Positions 1-9,602 of a stretch of DNA of 64,000 bases are shown here, in pieces. Positions within the stretch are counted from its first letter, which is position 1; every line of letters starts with the position of its first letter. Where the stretch lies: the NCBI RefSeq assembly GCF_038006205.1, contig NZ_JBBOUU010000002.1, positions 62,001 through 126,000 on the forward strand, written 5' to 3'. A model generated the notes under the pieces. That model ran no database searches. It was not told the origin of the DNA and saw nothing but the letters and a program-made list of their open reading frames with translations. This DNA is from Solibacillus sp. FSL R7-0668. GTDB lineage: Bacteria; Bacillota; Bacilli; Bacillales_A; Planococcaceae. Position numbers and translations under genes: made by a program.

Positions 1-1
1 C

Positions 2-715
2 GATCAAGGTCTAGAATGTGTTGAGCGGACACGCAGTAAAAAGGAAGTCTACTACCGCTGTCCATTTTGCCATCACCATAACCCGAAGCTCTCGTTAAAC
101 CCAGCGAAAAATGTGTTTAAGTGCTGGCACTGCGGCGAGTCTGGTGGGGTGCTAGAGTTTGAGGCAAAGCTCACCGGTAAAACCTTTACAGAAGTCAAAC
201 AGCAGTATTTCCCCTATAAATCAAAGAGTTCCCCCAACGCCAAGCAACGACAAAAGCTTGGCCATACTTCAATTCCAAAGGACACGTATAAAAAGCAAAT
301 CACCCAATTAAAGGCAGAATGGGAAACGTACCAGTTTTTCATGTGCCGTAAATACTTCGCGTACTTGTCTGTCATTTTACTCATTGATGATGACGTAAGA
401 CGAAACGAGCTTGTCGCTTGGTGGTACGAAGAGGTGCGGCGTACGGAAATCCCACTGCTTGCGTCAACGTTAATCGGTGGCATGCAGCAAGATGCCCGGT
501 GGCAACAAGAAGGACAGTTATTAGCAGACATGGCGTTTTCCGTCTGCAAGGAAACGGGTGATTTTGAGCTCTTAGACATTGTGAAAAACGTTTCGTTTTT
601 GCTTTTTTATACACTTGTAGATGAAAAGGACCTGTGGCAGCGTGGTCAGTTTCAAACAAAATTTGGTCACGCACTGAACGTAAAAATCCAAACAGAAGCG
701 AGGTTTTTTCTATGA
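2..715 (+). CDS. CHC2 zinc-finger (DnaG primase-like) protein, 5' end outside window
   Basis: The reading frame is open from base 2, so the gene begins upstream of the window. About 20 codons in, a CHC2-type zinc finger is visible: CPFCH, then some 20 residues later [10 protein letters not shown]. This is the DNA-binding finger of DnaG-type primases. No TOPRIM catalytic core follows; the remaining ~190 residues are not recognised. The protein therefore looks like a plasmid-borne primase zinc-finger paralogue or accessory replication factor, not a complete DnaG. A GTG at 113 could be read as a start but would cut the finger in half. The stop (TGA at 713-715) overlaps the ATG of ssb, so the two genes are translationally coupled. 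The role in priming is inferred from the finger and the neighbour. Confidence 0.75.
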   Translation, partial: DQGLECVERTRSKKEVYYRCPFCHHHNPKLSLNPAKNVFKCWHCGESGGVLEFEAKLTGKTFTEVKQQYFPYKSKSSPNAKQRQKLGHTSIPKDTYKKQITQLKAEWETYQFFMCRKYFAYLSVILLIDDDVRRNELVAWWYEEVRRTEIPLLASTLIGGMQQDARWQQEGQLLADMAFSVCKETGDFELLDIVKNVSFLLFYTLVDEKDLWQRGQFQTKFGHALNVKIQTEARFFL

Positions 716-1107
716 TGAATCATGTAACGATTGTGGGTCGCTTAACTAAGGACCCTGAATTTGAATACACGCAGTCAGGTATTGCCCGTGCACGTTTTAT
801 GGTCGCAGTGAACCGTCCATTTAAAAATAAGGACGGGGAGCAGGAGGCTGATTTTATTTCATGTGTCGCATGGCGTAAAACCGCAGAAAACTTAGCGAAC
901 TTTATGACAAAAGGACAATTAATCGGGGTTGAAGGACGCATCGAAACAGGGAGCTACGAAAAAAACGGCACACGCATCTACACAACGACCGTTGTCGCAG
1001 ATTCCGTGCAGTTTTTAGAGCCAAAAGTGGTGAGTGCCGAGCCTGAGAAAAAAGAACGTGTACGCCCTCGTAAGGAAAAAGTGATGAGTGAGGACTTACC
1101 GTTTTAA
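712..1107 (+). CDS. ssb: Single-stranded DNA-binding protein (SSB)
   Basis: This 131-aa protein has the classic SSB OB-fold start [16 protein letters not shown], the conserved [18 protein letters not shown] segment and an acidic tip ending DLPF, the docking tail for replication and repair partners. It is shorter than chromosomal SSB (~165-175 aa) because the linker between OB fold and tail is short, which is typical of plasmid and phage SSBs. The start at 712 overlaps the previous stop (ATGA) and lies 8 nt after GAGG; an ATG at 715 is an equal alternative. An in-frame extension upstream to 634 would lie inside the preceding gene and is not used. It would coat single-stranded DNA during plasmid replication. 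Confidence 0.93.
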   Translation: MMNHVTIVGRLTKDPEFEYTQSGIARARFMVAVNRPFKNKDGEQEADFISCVAWRKTAENLANFMTKGQLIGVEGRIETGSYEKNGTRIYTTTVVADSVQFLEPKVVSAEPEKKERVRPRKEKVMSEDLPF

Positions 1108-1111
1108 CTGA

Positions 1112-1145
1112 TGAAGGTGGCGAAGCAATTTGCCACCTTTTTTAA
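1112..1145 (+). terminator. Intrinsic terminator after ssb
   Basis: A perfect 8-bp stem (AAGGTGGC / GCCACCTT) with a 10-nt loop is followed by a T run. It ends the ssb transcription unit and argues against starting the next gene at 1111. Confidence 0.85.
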
Positions 1146-1158
1146 GGATGTGAGATGG

Positions 1159-1854
1159 ATGATTTTTTCATATTCAAGATTAAGTCTCTACGAGCAGTGC
1201 CCGTACCGCTTTAAAAAGGTACATGTGGACGAGGAGAAAGAAAATGTTACCTTGCCACTCGCTCTTGGAAAAGCAGTGCATAAAGCGATTGAACTGCGGT
1301 TAAAGGGCTTTCCAGAGGGCGCTAGTATCGCACGTGGCTTTCAGGAGGCGAACTTTCACAAGGAACTGAGCTTTTCTGAAGTTGAGAAGTTAACTCGTCG
1401 TGTGAAGCTAGACCGGTACCTCGGCAAACTAGAGGCAGTGGAATTTTCGTTTCAGCTGCCTTTAACAAACGTTCTGACGTTTCGCGGAGTGATAGATCTC
1501 ATTACCATAGACGGGGAGATTGTGGACTGGAAGACAAATCGCAAGATGTATGACATCCGTGATACAAAGCAGCTCGCCTTGTATGCATGGGCGGTGAATG
1601 AGTATTATGCATTTGAAAAAGTGCGTGGTACACTTTCATTTCTTCGCTTTAACGAGGAGCGAACGACCATTTTTACCGATAGTGACCTACAAGCAGCACG
1701 CATGTGGGCGATTGGCTTAGCCAGTGAAATCAACTGGGCACTGGATCAGCTAAAAAAGCAGCCGAACTTAGAGCAAGTATTGTTCCCAGCTCGGCCGTCA
1801 TCACGGTGTAAGACGTGTCCGTTTTCGATTGAATGTTATTTAAATAAGATATGA
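1159..1854 (+). CDS. PD-(D/E)XK nuclease, Cas4/RecB-like with probable Fe-S cluster
   Basis: The 231-aa product has the core of RecB-type nucleases: a His-containing helix (GKAVHKAIELR), GVIDLI (motif II Asp) and IVDWKT (motif III D-x-K), then QLALYAWAV (QxxxY motif). An N-terminal Cys (YEQCPYRFKK) and three C-terminal Cys (CKTCPFSIECY) match the four cysteines that hold a 4Fe-4S cluster in Cas4 and AddB. No cas1 or CRISPR repeats are nearby, so it is more likely a plasmid recombination or replication exonuclease than a CRISPR adaptation protein. The ATG at 1159 follows AAGGATGTGAG; the in-frame start at 1111 lies inside the ssb terminator. A terminator follows at 1861. Confidence 0.85.
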   Translation: MIFSYSRLSLYEQCPYRFKKVHVDEEKENVTLPLALGKAVHKAIELRLKGFPEGASIARGFQEANFHKELSFSEVEKLTRRVKLDRYLGKLEAVEFSFQLPLTNVLTFRGVIDLITIDGEIVDWKTNRKMYDIRDTKQLALYAWAVNEYYAFEKVRGTLSFLRFNEERTTIFTDSDLQAARMWAIGLASEINWALDQLKKQPNLEQVLFPARPSSRCKTCPFSIECYLNKI

Positions 1855-1860
1855 GATATG

Positions 1861-1892
1861 AAAAGCTACCATAATTACTGGTAGCTTTTTAA
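1861..1892 (+). terminator. Intrinsic terminator after the Cas4/RecB-like gene
   Basis: AAAAGCTACCA and TGGTAGCTTTTT form an 11-bp stem with a 7-nt loop and T tail. It separates the backbone operon from the ABC-3C-like operon. Confidence 0.85.
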
Positions 1893-1994
1893 TTGTTTTC
1901 AGAGAGAATAGAAAAATTTGAAAACATATAAATGCAATAGCGAATTTCTAGATTTTTTAAATATTTAACTAACAAAATACAAAGCAAAAAAATG

Positions 1995-2037
1995 TATAAT
2001 AATTATATAAAAGGGTTTTTGTGGTTCATTTGGAGGT
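1995..2037 (+). promoter_or_regulatory. Promoter -10 and ribosome site of the ABC-3C-like operon
   Basis: TATAAT at 1995-2000 is a perfect -10; no good -35 hexamer is seen 16-18 nt upstream in the AT-rich DNA. A strong Shine-Dalgarno GGAGGTG at 2031-2037 lies 6 nt before the ATG at 2044. This is the only clear promoter before the operon. Confidence 0.5.
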
Positions 2038-2685
2038 GTCTTAATGATAATAAATCGTGAGGTTGGTGCTCAAGGTAAAGGATTTCGATTGCAAAGATTG
2101 AGGGCTATAAAGTTGTTAATTGATAAAATTTTAGAAGGGAGAGAAGTCTATGTTGCAACGGAACACCTAGATGACGTGTATATAAAATCTGTGACAATGC
2201 ATGAAGTAGAAGAGGTTGCTGAAAGCGATAAAAACTATTCTTCTCGTGATACATTTACTTTTGCTACTAAAGAAGTTAGAAATAGTATCGTAAGCTTTTT
2301 TGATACATGGGTCGAATGTGGCAAGAGAAAAGAATCTTTGTATTTTTGCTTTTATACTAATATAGGTATTGGTGAAGAACGAAATGTAGGCATAGTAAAA
2401 GAGTTAGGGTTAAAGTTGCCAAGTAAATCATTAATTAGATGTTTGATTAATAAAGAGTATAAATTTAAAGAACAAATTAACAATGAGGAAGTAAATATAA
2501 ATGTATTGGAAATTACAAAGGCTATTTTGGTTAAAGAGTACACTAGTCAATATGAAGGAAAAGAGAGCAAGGGAAATTTAAAAATACTAGAGACACTTGA
2601 TGAGGATTTATATCTAAACTTTTTAGAATCAATTGACTGGCAATTTGGGCAAGAAGATGAAAAAGAATTAGAAGATACTTTAATT

Positions 2686-4091
2686 CACTAGCGTCGCATA
2701 AATTTTAACTGAATTTTCTGTTTTCTTATTTTTCCGTTTGAGAAGAAAAACGAAGACACTGGAACAGAGGTAGTGAACATCCATTTTTTTACTATAACCT
2801 TTGACGAGTGCGACAGAAACAAGAAACCCTTTATGGGACCGCTTTTCCAGCGATTTTTCGTTGCCATAAATGAGCGGATTTCCAAGGTGCTGCTTTCAAT
2901 AAGCGGCTGATTTGTAAGTACGTTCTTGAACTATTCGTGTTTAACTGCGCTAGCACATGCAGGCAATAGACAATCATCGCAATGTACACTTGATTATGTA
3001 CGCCTTGTTCGCTCTGTGCGTAGAATTTTTTGATATTCAAGTGCTGCTTCAGCCATTTGAAAAACAACTCAATTGCCCAGCGTGATTTGTACAGTTCGGC
3101 GATTTCATCAGCACTCAAGTCGAAGCGATTCGTAATCAGATGCAGTTCATTTCCTTTTGAATCCATCACTTTTAGTAAACGAAACTCATTGCCAGCCAGA
3201 CTTTGTGCCGTGCCTAAAGAAATCATTTCATCCGATAAAACGGAGGATTCTTTTGGGAGATGGAATGTTTCGATGGAATGCGTGACAGCGTTTTTTCGCA
3301 AGCGTGAGACGAAGAAATAGCCATCATCCGTCATGCGGTCAAATCGCTCGTAATCCAAGTAACCACGGTCAAACACGTACATGCATTCCTTGTCATCAAC
3401 GAGTACTTCCAGTTGGCCACGATCATGTTCTTTCGCGTTCGTCAGCACGGCTTTATCTGGATACGAACAGCCTTTTTCAACGTAAACAAGGCGCAAATGA
3501 AGCTTGATACCGGATTTTGTTTTACGGAACTCCGCCCACTTGTGATTGTTTAAGTTGAGTGGCAACGTACTCGAATCAATAATGTTCAGTGGTGTTGTCG
3601 TTTTTCGGCGCTGTGCATAATGCGTTTTGTGATGAATTTGTGCAACCAAATCGAGAAAGAGCACTTGAAATACGTCAGTTGGAACTTGATTCAATCGGCG
3701 TCCTAGTTGAGAAAAGCTAATCGATTCTAAATCCGTTGCTTTTTGAAGATCCTCAGAAAACAAGGTCTCACTAACCGCACGCAGACTTTCGGTTTCGTTG
3801 AGCTGCGCGAATACGAATAATTTCAAGAATGAAGCGATGTGTAGCTTCTTTGTATAGGTATTTAATTGATAGGCTTCCACCAATTCCTCAAGTTTTCTTG
3901 AGGAAATCGGTGAAAACCATTGTTCAAATGATGTTTTTCGTGTAAACTTATCCATGTTTATGGTCCTTTGTATTGGATTTGGATGGTTACCTACCGCCCA
4001 ACCATTATAAAGGATTTTTTTGTGTTTGGATTACATTACAGAAAATTCAGTTTAATCTAGCGTGTTGGATTATTTTAATGCGACGCTAGTG
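2686..4091. mobile_element. IS4-family insertion sequence (copy A), 1406 bp
   Basis: The element is bounded by perfect 14-bp terminal inverted repeats (CACTAGCGTCGCAT at 2686, ATGCGACGCTAGTG ending 4091). It is flanked by 9-bp direct repeats ACTTTAATT at 2677-2685 and 4092-4100. A second inner inverted match (ACTGAATTTTCTG) lies ~20 bp inside each end. It carries one transposase gene on the minus strand and interrupts the first gene of the ABC-3C-like operon. The ends share the pattern CAyTAgCGTyGCAT with the IS at 59036-60606. Confidence 0.93.
2831..3955 (-). CDS. IS4-family DDE transposase
   Basis: The 374-aa enzyme shows the IS4-family landmarks: NIIDSSTLPL (first Asp), VFDRGYLDYERF (second Asp) and the Y-(2)-R-(3)-E-(6)-K signature in YKSRWAIELFFKWLKQHL. 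It catalyses cut-and-paste transposition of the element at 2686-4091 and acts on the CACTAGCG-type ends. The gene is intact, with ATG at 3955, and it opposes the host operon. Similarity in layout and motifs to the transposase at 59183-60433 indicates the same family but clearly different elements, because the lengths (374 versus 416 aa) and sequences diverge. Confidence 0.93.
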   Translation of the reverse strand: MDKFTRKTSFEQWFSPISSRKLEELVEAYQLNTYTKKLHIASFLKLFVFAQLNETESLRAVSETLFSEDLQKATDLESISFSQLGRRLNQVPTDVFQVLFLDLVAQIHHKTHYAQRRKTTTPLNIIDSSTLPLNLNNHKWAEFRKTKSGIKLHLRLVYVEKGCSYPDKAVLTNAKEHDRGQLEVLVDDKECMYVFDRGYLDYERFDRMTDDGYFFVSRLRKNAVTHSIETFHLPKESSVLSDEMISLGTAQSLAGNEFRLLKVMDSKGNELHLITNRFDLSADEIAELYKSRWAIELFFKWLKQHLNIKKFYAQSEQGVHNQVYIAMIVYCLHVLAQLNTNSSRTYLQISRLLKAAPWKSAHLWQRKIAGKAVP

Positions 4092-4780
4092 ACTTTAATT
4101 GAAAAAATTAAAACTTTTAACTCTCCAATTTTAAATATTGAAGGAAAGGAACATTTGGTTGTTTCTGCTCTACTAGACGAATTTGAAAAAAAACAAACAC
4201 TTCCAGATTTATATACTAGGTTTGTTACGAATGACATTTTTCGTAGAATTCTTTTAGAAGTAGCGACAAATAATTACAAACATTCCGATCCGATAGGGGA
4301 ACTATGGGATCAAATCGATAAGCCTAATGATACAAGAATAATTAAAGAAAAGATTTTAGATGTCTGTCCAGATTTTAGTCTGCAGCGTATAGCTAGGTAT
4401 GAAAGAAAGGTTGCTACTGTAAAATTAGAGCTAAGTGATTTAAATCTTAAAGATCGGATTGGTTATAAAGCATACATGTTTAGAGTTTTTTCAGCTAGTG
4501 ATGATATGTTATTCGAACTGAAGGATAACAGAATAGAAGAATTTAATGAAGATATGATTAAAGCATGGATATCTAGTTTGTTCACCCATGTACAGGACGT
4601 ACTCGATGATAAGTCCAAAGACTATACAATTCCCTTGAAAAATAGAGATTCTTTGCAAAATACTATATTAGAACTTTTTGATAGCTGTTACTTGCAATTT
4701 GAGGAGGTATAGACTTTTTATGGAGAACGATAAACATAAGAACTTTTTAAGGGTATTCGGATTTTATGGTGGAAAAGGGC

Positions 4781-6112
4781 TTATAAATCACCCTTCTCCA
4801 AATTCTTAATAAGTGTGGAAAAATCGACACCAAAGTTGTCTGTAATGTCGTGATCATTCACTTCATACCAATTGAAAGTATCGTATAACATAGCTTTATT
4901 GAAAGCACTTGAATTAAATCGTGGCTTACGCTTTTTATGGAGCTTCTCATTGAAAAGGATTTTGGCTCGTAAGGCATCAAACGAGTAACCTCTACCCATT
5001 CGCTCTACCTGCCTAATAATGCTGTTAATTGACTCCGTATAAGCATTAGTGAGCCTTTTATCAAAGTAGTTGAATATTTCGACATGCCAGTTGTCTACGG
5101 CTCTCACGAGGTCTTTATATGCGTCTTTAGAGTTGCTGGACATACAACGGTGTCTCCATTGACTATAACGAAGATGACCTTCATCTGGATCAGGAGTATC
5201 CCATATCCAGTAAAACTCTTCTTTGAGTTCATAGGCTTCTTTTAAAGCAGGAAGATTACCTAACCAAGTATCTAAGAGGAATGATTCACGTTCATTTAGA
5301 TCGTGTTTACGCTTTAGAAGGATAAACCTTTCACGCATAAGGGTACGTCTTTCTTTTTGGCTCATATGGGCTTTCAAAGACTTTCTGACGTTATCTAAGG
5401 CTTGATTAGCCATTCTAACTACATGAAACTTATCTACGACAACTTTAGCGTGTGGAAGGATAGTGTTCACTGCGTCTTTGTAGGGCTTCCACATATCCAT
5501 TGTGACGTACTCAATGTAAGTCCTGTCACTGATTTCTGAAAGACGTTGGATGACTGTTTCCTTGTTACGGTTAGGCTTGATGTCATAAATAGTCCTGCGT
5601 TCAATATTAGTCAATACAAGCCGAGGTCTACGGATAATATGTATCTCGTCTATCCCAAGCCACTTAGGAGTTTCAAACTGGTATTCACGTTCTTTGAGTG
5701 CCACATAGTCCTTAAAAACGTTCCTAATGGTTTTCTCGTCAACACCAACGCTTTCTGCGACTTCTACAAAGGTCTTAGACATGGATTGCTCTTGAATGGA
5801 CTTTAAAAGCCTTTTGGTCATACTACGCTTTTCATCTACAGATATTAGGCGTTCCCAGAAGGTAGATCCGCATTCACGACACTTGTATCGTCTACGGTTC
5901 AATTGTAAGCCCACTCGCTTTAAACGAATGGGCAAATCCATAATTAGTTGATTTCTTGAACTGTGTTTGTACAACTTGTCAAAACCACATTCAGGACAAC
6001 GTTCAGGTGGTCCGACTGCTTCAACTTTAAACATCATATCGGTTTCATTTTCTTGTGGCGGTTCTATTGTTTTAATGTCTGGTAGGGATAATAAGTCTGA
6101 CATATTATTCAT
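4781..6112 (-). CDS. ISL3-family transposase
   Basis: The 443-aa protein starts with a zinc-ribbon region (RCPECGFDKLYKH and YKCRECGSTFWERL), then an HTH (VAESVGVDEKTIRNVFKDY) and the ISL3 DDE domain. Visible catalytic-type segments are WLGIDEIHI, VTMDMWKPYKDAV with VVVDKFHVVRMAN, and NAYTESINSIIRQVERMGRGYSFDALRAKI near the end. The ORF looks complete and in frame, so the transposon may still be active. It lies 30 bp from the left end of the transposon. No passenger gene other than mer is present. Confidence 0.95.
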   Translation of the reverse strand: MNNMSDLLSLPDIKTIEPPQENETDMMFKVEAVGPPERCPECGFDKLYKHSSRNQLIMDLPIRLKRVGLQLNRRRYKCRECGSTFWERLISVDEKRSMTKRLLKSIQEQSMSKTFVEVAESVGVDEKTIRNVFKDYVALKEREYQFETPKWLGIDEIHIIRRPRLVLTNIERRTIYDIKPNRNKETVIQRLSEISDRTYIEYVTMDMWKPYKDAVNTILPHAKVVVDKFHVVRMANQALDNVRKSLKAHMSQKERRTLMRERFILLKRKHDLNERESFLLDTWLGNLPALKEAYELKEEFYWIWDTPDPDEGHLRYSQWRHRCMSSNSKDAYKDLVRAVDNWHVEIFNYFDKRLTNAYTESINSIIRQVERMGRGYSFDALRAKILFNEKLHKKRKPRFNSSAFNKAMLYDTFNWYEVNDHDITDNFGVDFSTLIKNLEKGDL

Positions 6113-6262
6113 CCTTTATTACTCTGCGGTGTTAAGGTATCAATTATAGATTTGATGTCGAAATCATCAGTGTTAAATTATTTTTGTGACCACAAATGCA
6201 CTTAGAAAATCCCTTAAAGCATTAGCTGGTTCACTTGAATAGGGAGTTGTAAAAAAGTTCCC

Positions 6263-7903
6263 TTAGCCTGCACAACAAGATAATTTCGAAATATCTTTAT
6301 CGAACGTAAGTGCAGCTAATTTTAGCCCTTCAGCCATTGTTAAATATGGTGCTAGGGTTTCTGTTAAATCTTCTATCGTTAAGCCAAATTTAACAGCTAA
6401 TGATGCTGCATAGATGACATCTCCTGCATTCTCAGATACAATATGAACCCCTAATACTTTTAGTGTTTCTGCATCTGCTACTAGTTTAAATACACCGGTT
6501 GTTTCACGGTTTACAATTGCTCTTGGAACAGCATCTAAAGGTAATACAGATGTCTTCACATCATACCCTTTCTCTTTTGCTTGTTCTTCTGTTAAACCAA
6601 CCGTTGCAACCGTCGGATTCGTAAACGTAACAGCAGGAACTACCGATAAATCTATTTTTTTGTTTAATCCACCAATAGCATTATCAGTAATAATTCCACC
6701 TTCATAGGCTACTACATATACAAATTGTGGTCCTAAAGTCACATCTCCTGCTGCATAAATCTTTTCATTACTTGTTTGACCAAAATCATTGATCAGGATT
6801 TCATTATTTTTTCCAGTTTCAACACCTGCTGCACTTAAATTTAAAGAATCCGTATTTGGTTTTCTTCCAGTGGCAACAAGTAACTGATCTGATTCAATGA
6901 CTTCTCTACTGCCATTTACTGTTACGTAAACCCTTTTTATCTCTCCACTTTGTTCAACACGCTCAAAAGTTGCCCCTTTGACAAGGTTTATACCCTGTTC
7001 AATTAACGCTTTTTCAACTGACTCTGAAATCTCAGGATCATACTCCTTTAAAAGTCGCTCACTTCTTTGCATAAGCGTTATTTCTGAACCTAAATGATGA
7101 AATAGTTGTCCAAGCTCCATTCCAATGTATCCTGAACCAATTACAGTTAATCGTTTTGGTATTTTCTTTAACTCAAGAAGTGTTGTACTAGTTAAATAGT
7201 CCATTTTTTCAAGTCCTGAAATTTGGGGCAACGAAGGCGATGCACCTGTTGCAATTAAAAAGCGTTTTGCAGATAACTTTGCCCCATTGACCTCAACCGT
7301 ACTAGCATCAACGAATTTTGCTTCACCTTTAATTAAATCAAAATTATATTCATCAATTAAATCCATATATTTTTGATTCCGAAGTTCGCTCACCAATTTA
7401 TCCTTTTGCGTGATTAAACTAGCTAAATCCACTTCTCCAGCGGATGTTTGTAAACCTATAAACGGATTGTCTTTTGATAAATGATTGATTTCCCCTGCCC
7501 TAAGAAGAGTTTTTGACGGAACACAGCCAATATTCACACAGGTTCCCCCAACCGTTCCACGCTCAATCATTCCAACTTTTGCACCGTATTCTATAGCTTT
7601 AATTGCCGAAGAAAAGGCAGCAGCACCAGAACCAATAATAAGAAGGTCATAATTGTCTTCATTAATTAACGCCACGTTTTCTAGTGATGATACTTCTTCA
7701 ATTTCTCCGGCTTGGTAATTTGCTTCATCAATCGCCTTTATTGCACTTTCAACCTCAATATCATCGGGCAGTTCAAATACTGCTTCACCACGACGATAAC
7801 TAGACTCAATATTTTTAGCACCTATCTTTTCAAGTGCTGATTCTACGTGTTTTTCACAACCCGTACAAGTCATTCCTGAAATGTTTACCTTAAATTTATT
7901 CAT
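6263..7903 (-). CDS. merA: Mercuric reductase MerA
   Basis: The 546-aa flavoprotein reduces Hg(II) to volatile Hg(0) with NADPH in the cytosol. Visible features are one N-terminal heavy-metal domain with GMTCTGC (Cys13, Cys16), an FAD site [11 protein letters not shown] near residue 89-99, the redox pair CVNIGC (Cys122, Cys127), a second nucleotide site [13 protein letters not shown], and the C-terminal vicinal Cys pair in SCCAG that hands Hg(II) to the active site. It lies 28 nt downstream of merR on the same strand and is probably cotranscribed from the merR promoter. No merT, merP or merB is present in the element, so Hg(II) uptake is unassisted here and organomercurial cleavage is absent. 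About 150 bp without a gene separate it from the transposase. Confidence 0.97.
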   Translation of the reverse strand: MNKFKVNISGMTCTGCEKHVESALEKIGAKNIESSYRRGEAVFELPDDIEVESAIKAIDEANYQAGEIEEVSSLENVALINEDNYDLLIIGSGAAAFSSAIKAIEYGAKVGMIERGTVGGTCVNIGCVPSKTLLRAGEINHLSKDNPFIGLQTSAGEVDLASLITQKDKLVSELRNQKYMDLIDEYNFDLIKGEAKFVDASTVEVNGAKLSAKRFLIATGASPSLPQISGLEKMDYLTSTTLLELKKIPKRLTVIGSGYIGMELGQLFHHLGSEITLMQRSERLLKEYDPEISESVEKALIEQGINLVKGATFERVEQSGEIKRVYVTVNGSREVIESDQLLVATGRKPNTDSLNLSAAGVETGKNNEILINDFGQTSNEKIYAAGDVTLGPQFVYVVAYEGGIITDNAIGGLNKKIDLSVVPAVTFTNPTVATVGLTEEQAKEKGYDVKTSVLPLDAVPRAIVNRETTGVFKLVADAETLKVLGVHIVSENAGDVIYAASLAVKFGLTIEDLTETLAPYLTMAEGLKLAALTFDKDISKLSCCAG

Positions 7904-7931
7904 AAAAAAGCTCCTTTCGTTAATTAATCTC

Positions 7932-8324
7932 TCATGTTAATGTTTCTATTATTGGACACGAATGTAATTGCTTTTCATCTGGACATCGTTGTTTTAAGTC
8001 GTCTAACATAGTTTCAATTCGTTTTAAATCCTCTATTTGTTTTTGCACTTCCTTTTGTTTTTTAGAAACAAATTCGAACATATCTTGACAACGAACTTCA
8101 TCTTTATCTACAACACCAAGTAATTTATAAATCTCGCTTAAAGAAAAACCAAGTTCCTGTATTCGTTTAATAAACCCAACACGCTTAACGTCATCATATG
8201 AATATATCCGATAACCAGCTTCCGTTCGGTGAGGTTCTTGTAATAAATTTTTTCGCTCGTAATATCTGATCGTTTCTTTATTAACTCCACATTTATCTGC
8301 AAACTCACTAATGCGATAAATCAT
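7932..8324 (-). CDS. merR: Mercury-responsive regulator MerR
   Basis: The 130-aa MerR-family activator/repressor has an N-terminal HTH ([27 protein letters not shown]) and a dimerisation helix. The three Hg(II)-binding cysteines are at positions 79, 114 and 123, the spacing of Gram-positive MerR. It twists the long-spaced promoter just upstream when Hg(II) binds. The order merR-merA from a single promoter is the Bacillus/Staphylococcus arrangement, unlike the divergent Gram-negative one. ATG at 8324 is the natural start. Confidence 0.96.
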   Translation of the reverse strand: MIYRISEFADKCGVNKETIRYYERKNLLQEPHRTEAGYRIYSYDDVKRVGFIKRIQELGFSLSEIYKLLGVVDKDEVRCQDMFEFVSKKQKEVQKQIEDLKRIETMLDDLKQRCPDEKQLHSCPIIETLT

Positions 8325-8343
8325 CTTATTTCACCCCATGAAT

Positions 8344-8375
8344 ATTATAAACCGTGTACCATAGTACACGGTCAA
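8344..8375 (-). promoter_or_regulatory. mer operator-promoter with 20-bp spacer
   Basis: On the minus strand, TTGACC (8375-8370) and TATAAT (8349-8344) are separated by 20 bp. The spacer contains the near-perfect dyad GTGTACTATGGTACAC. Over-long spacers with a central dyad are the hallmark of MerR-controlled promoters. Confidence 0.92.
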
Positions 8376-8540
8376 GTAAATTGGACTATTTTATTTTTTT
8401 CCCAAAGTATCACTCGTATGTGATTGATACTTTTATATAATACTATTGATTATCCTAACATCCCACCAGAAAATCCGATTTAAACACCAGTTGTTTTTAA
8501 ACTATTAAGAAAGTAATTCCACTATATATTCCGAAGACCC
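8376..8540. other. Gene-free right end of the ISL3 mer transposon
   Basis: This 165-bp AT-rich stretch lies between the mer promoter and the right terminal repeat. I see no open frame or hairpin worth naming other than the transposon end at 8515-8540. Confidence 0.5.
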
Positions 8541-8885
8541 CTTTTTAATAAAAAGAAGAATAATGTACGAAAAACAGGAAGATTTTTATTATATTTTATA
8601 TAATATTCTGATTTTAATGCAAGAAATGAAATGCAATAATAGTTCGTCTAAATGTATCGATTTTACTAAGTTAGCATATTTGTACCCATTTGTTGCAAAT
8701 AAAAATCTGGCAAAAATATTAAAAAAAATAAATGATTTCGACAATACTTATTTAGAAACTGAAGAGCTGGAACTACTTTCTAGAACATTTTATGAGAGTA
8801 GATTAAAAATGCATGGATTTGGCAATCAAAAAATGACGTTTTTGGTATTTAATTTTGTATGTATTGCCAACAGCCCCGTTTTTCG

Positions 8886-9602
8886 TTAATTTCTTACTGT
8901 CGATGCACGGTAACGATGACTTTCACCTGTAAAAATCACGAGATGTGAATGATGAATAAGTCGATCAATTACTGCCTCTGTCAAAATCTGATTGCCAAAT
9001 ACATGATTCCACTGGCCAAACTGTAAATTGGTCGTGATGATAATACTCTTTTGCTCGTAACACATGGAAATTACTTGAAAAAGAAGCTCTGCTCCTTCTT
9101 TACCGAGTGGGAGATAGCCCATCTCATCTAAAATTAGTAAATCTAACTTCTCAATCTGATTCATCAGCTTCGTCAATTGTCCCTTCTGATTGGCATCAAT
9201 CAATTGATTGACTAAGCCAGCTACCGTATAAAAGCGTACTTTATAGCCAAAACTAGTTATGGCATTTAAGGCAATCAAACGGCTCAAATAGGTTTTTCCT
9301 ACTCCGACCCCACCATATAAAATCAGATTCTCCCTTTCGGCAATGAACTGACCGCTTAGTATTTCTTCTGATGTAATTGTCTTTGGCAATTGCACATGCT
9401 GCCAAACGTAAGGCTCATTGCCACACTTCGGTAGATTCGCCTGTTTTAATAAGAGGTTAATTCTTGATGTTTCACGTTGCTCGATTTCCTCTTCAAAAAT
9501 ATGTTCTAAAAACGTCACCTGTTCAGGGGTGAAATTCATGTGATTCGCACGTAAATGACTTAATTTTAGTCGTTTGGCGTATTCCTGTAATCGTTCACTC
9601 AT
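8886..9602 (-). CDS. istB: IS21-family helper ATPase IstB
   Basis: This 238-aa AAA+ protein of the DnaC/IstB type has Walker A GGVGVGKTYLSR and Walker B LLILDEMGYLPLG, then the IIITTNLQFGQW sensor region. It selects and remodels target DNA for the IstA transposase. Its start overlaps the end of istA by 4 nt, as in all IS21 elements, which couples their translation. The gene appears intact. Confidence 0.96.
   Translation of the reverse strand: MSERLQEYAKRLKLSHLRANHMNFTPEQVTFLEHIFEEEIEQRETSRINLLLKQANLPKCGNEPYVWQHVQLPKTITSEEILSGQFIAERENLILYGGVGVGKTYLSRLIALNAITSFGYKVRFYTVAGLVNQLIDANQKGQLTKLMNQIEKLDLLILDEMGYLPLGKEGAELLFQVISMCYEQKSIIITTNLQFGQWNHVFGNQILTEAVIDRLIHHSHLVIFTGESHRYRASTVRN

Larger units (their letters stand above)
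2044..4712 (+). pseudogene. First gene of an ABC-three-component-like operon, split by an IS4-family element
   Basis: Coding segments 2044-2685 and 4101-4712 flank an IS. Removing the IS and one copy of its 9-bp duplication joins DTLI to EKIKTF in frame, giving a 417-aa protein. The N-terminal half starts with GAQGKGFRLQRLRAIKLLIDK followed by a TEHLDDVYI strand. This resembles the Cap4/DUF4297-type restriction-nuclease domain that starts many ABC-3C proteins, with a ~200-residue alpha-helical C-terminal half like their C-terminal component. The nuclease assignment is a fold-level guess: the usual E/Q-x-K pair is not clear to me. The following gene starts 7 nt after the stop. As it stands only a 215-aa N-terminal fragment can be made, ending at a TAG within the IS end. 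Confidence 0.6.
4751..8540. mobile_element. ISL3-family transposon carrying merA and merR, 3790 bp
   Basis: The ends are imperfect inverted repeats: GGGTATTCGGATTTTATGG at 4751, and the reverse complement of the right end, GGGTCTTCGGAATATATAG, at 8540. Both are of the ISL3 GGgTCTTCGGA type. They are flanked by the 8-bp direct repeat CTTTTTAA at 4743-4750 and 8541-8548, the duplication size of ISL3 elements. Inside are the transposase and merA-merR, all on the minus strand. Because the direct repeats flank the whole block, the mer genes moved together with the transposase as one unit, not as a separate event. Confidence 0.9.

Noticed and set aside
1159-1854. Cas4 of a CRISPR system
   Set aside because: No cas1, cas2 or repeats nearby; Fe-S RecB-like nucleases are common in plasmid and phage replication cassettes.
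4062-4712. Independent 216-aa gene starting at TTG 4062
   Set aside because: Its first 13 codons are IS4 right-end DNA; it is the 3' half of the gene begun at 2044.
6113-6262. Possible extra mer gene between transposase and merA
   Set aside because: The minus strand shows only ~23 open codons (PYSSEPANALRDFLSAF...) without start; too short to name.
8563-8889. Independent 108-aa gene
   Set aside because: It is the central part of the interrupted middle component, running into IS21 sequence at its end.
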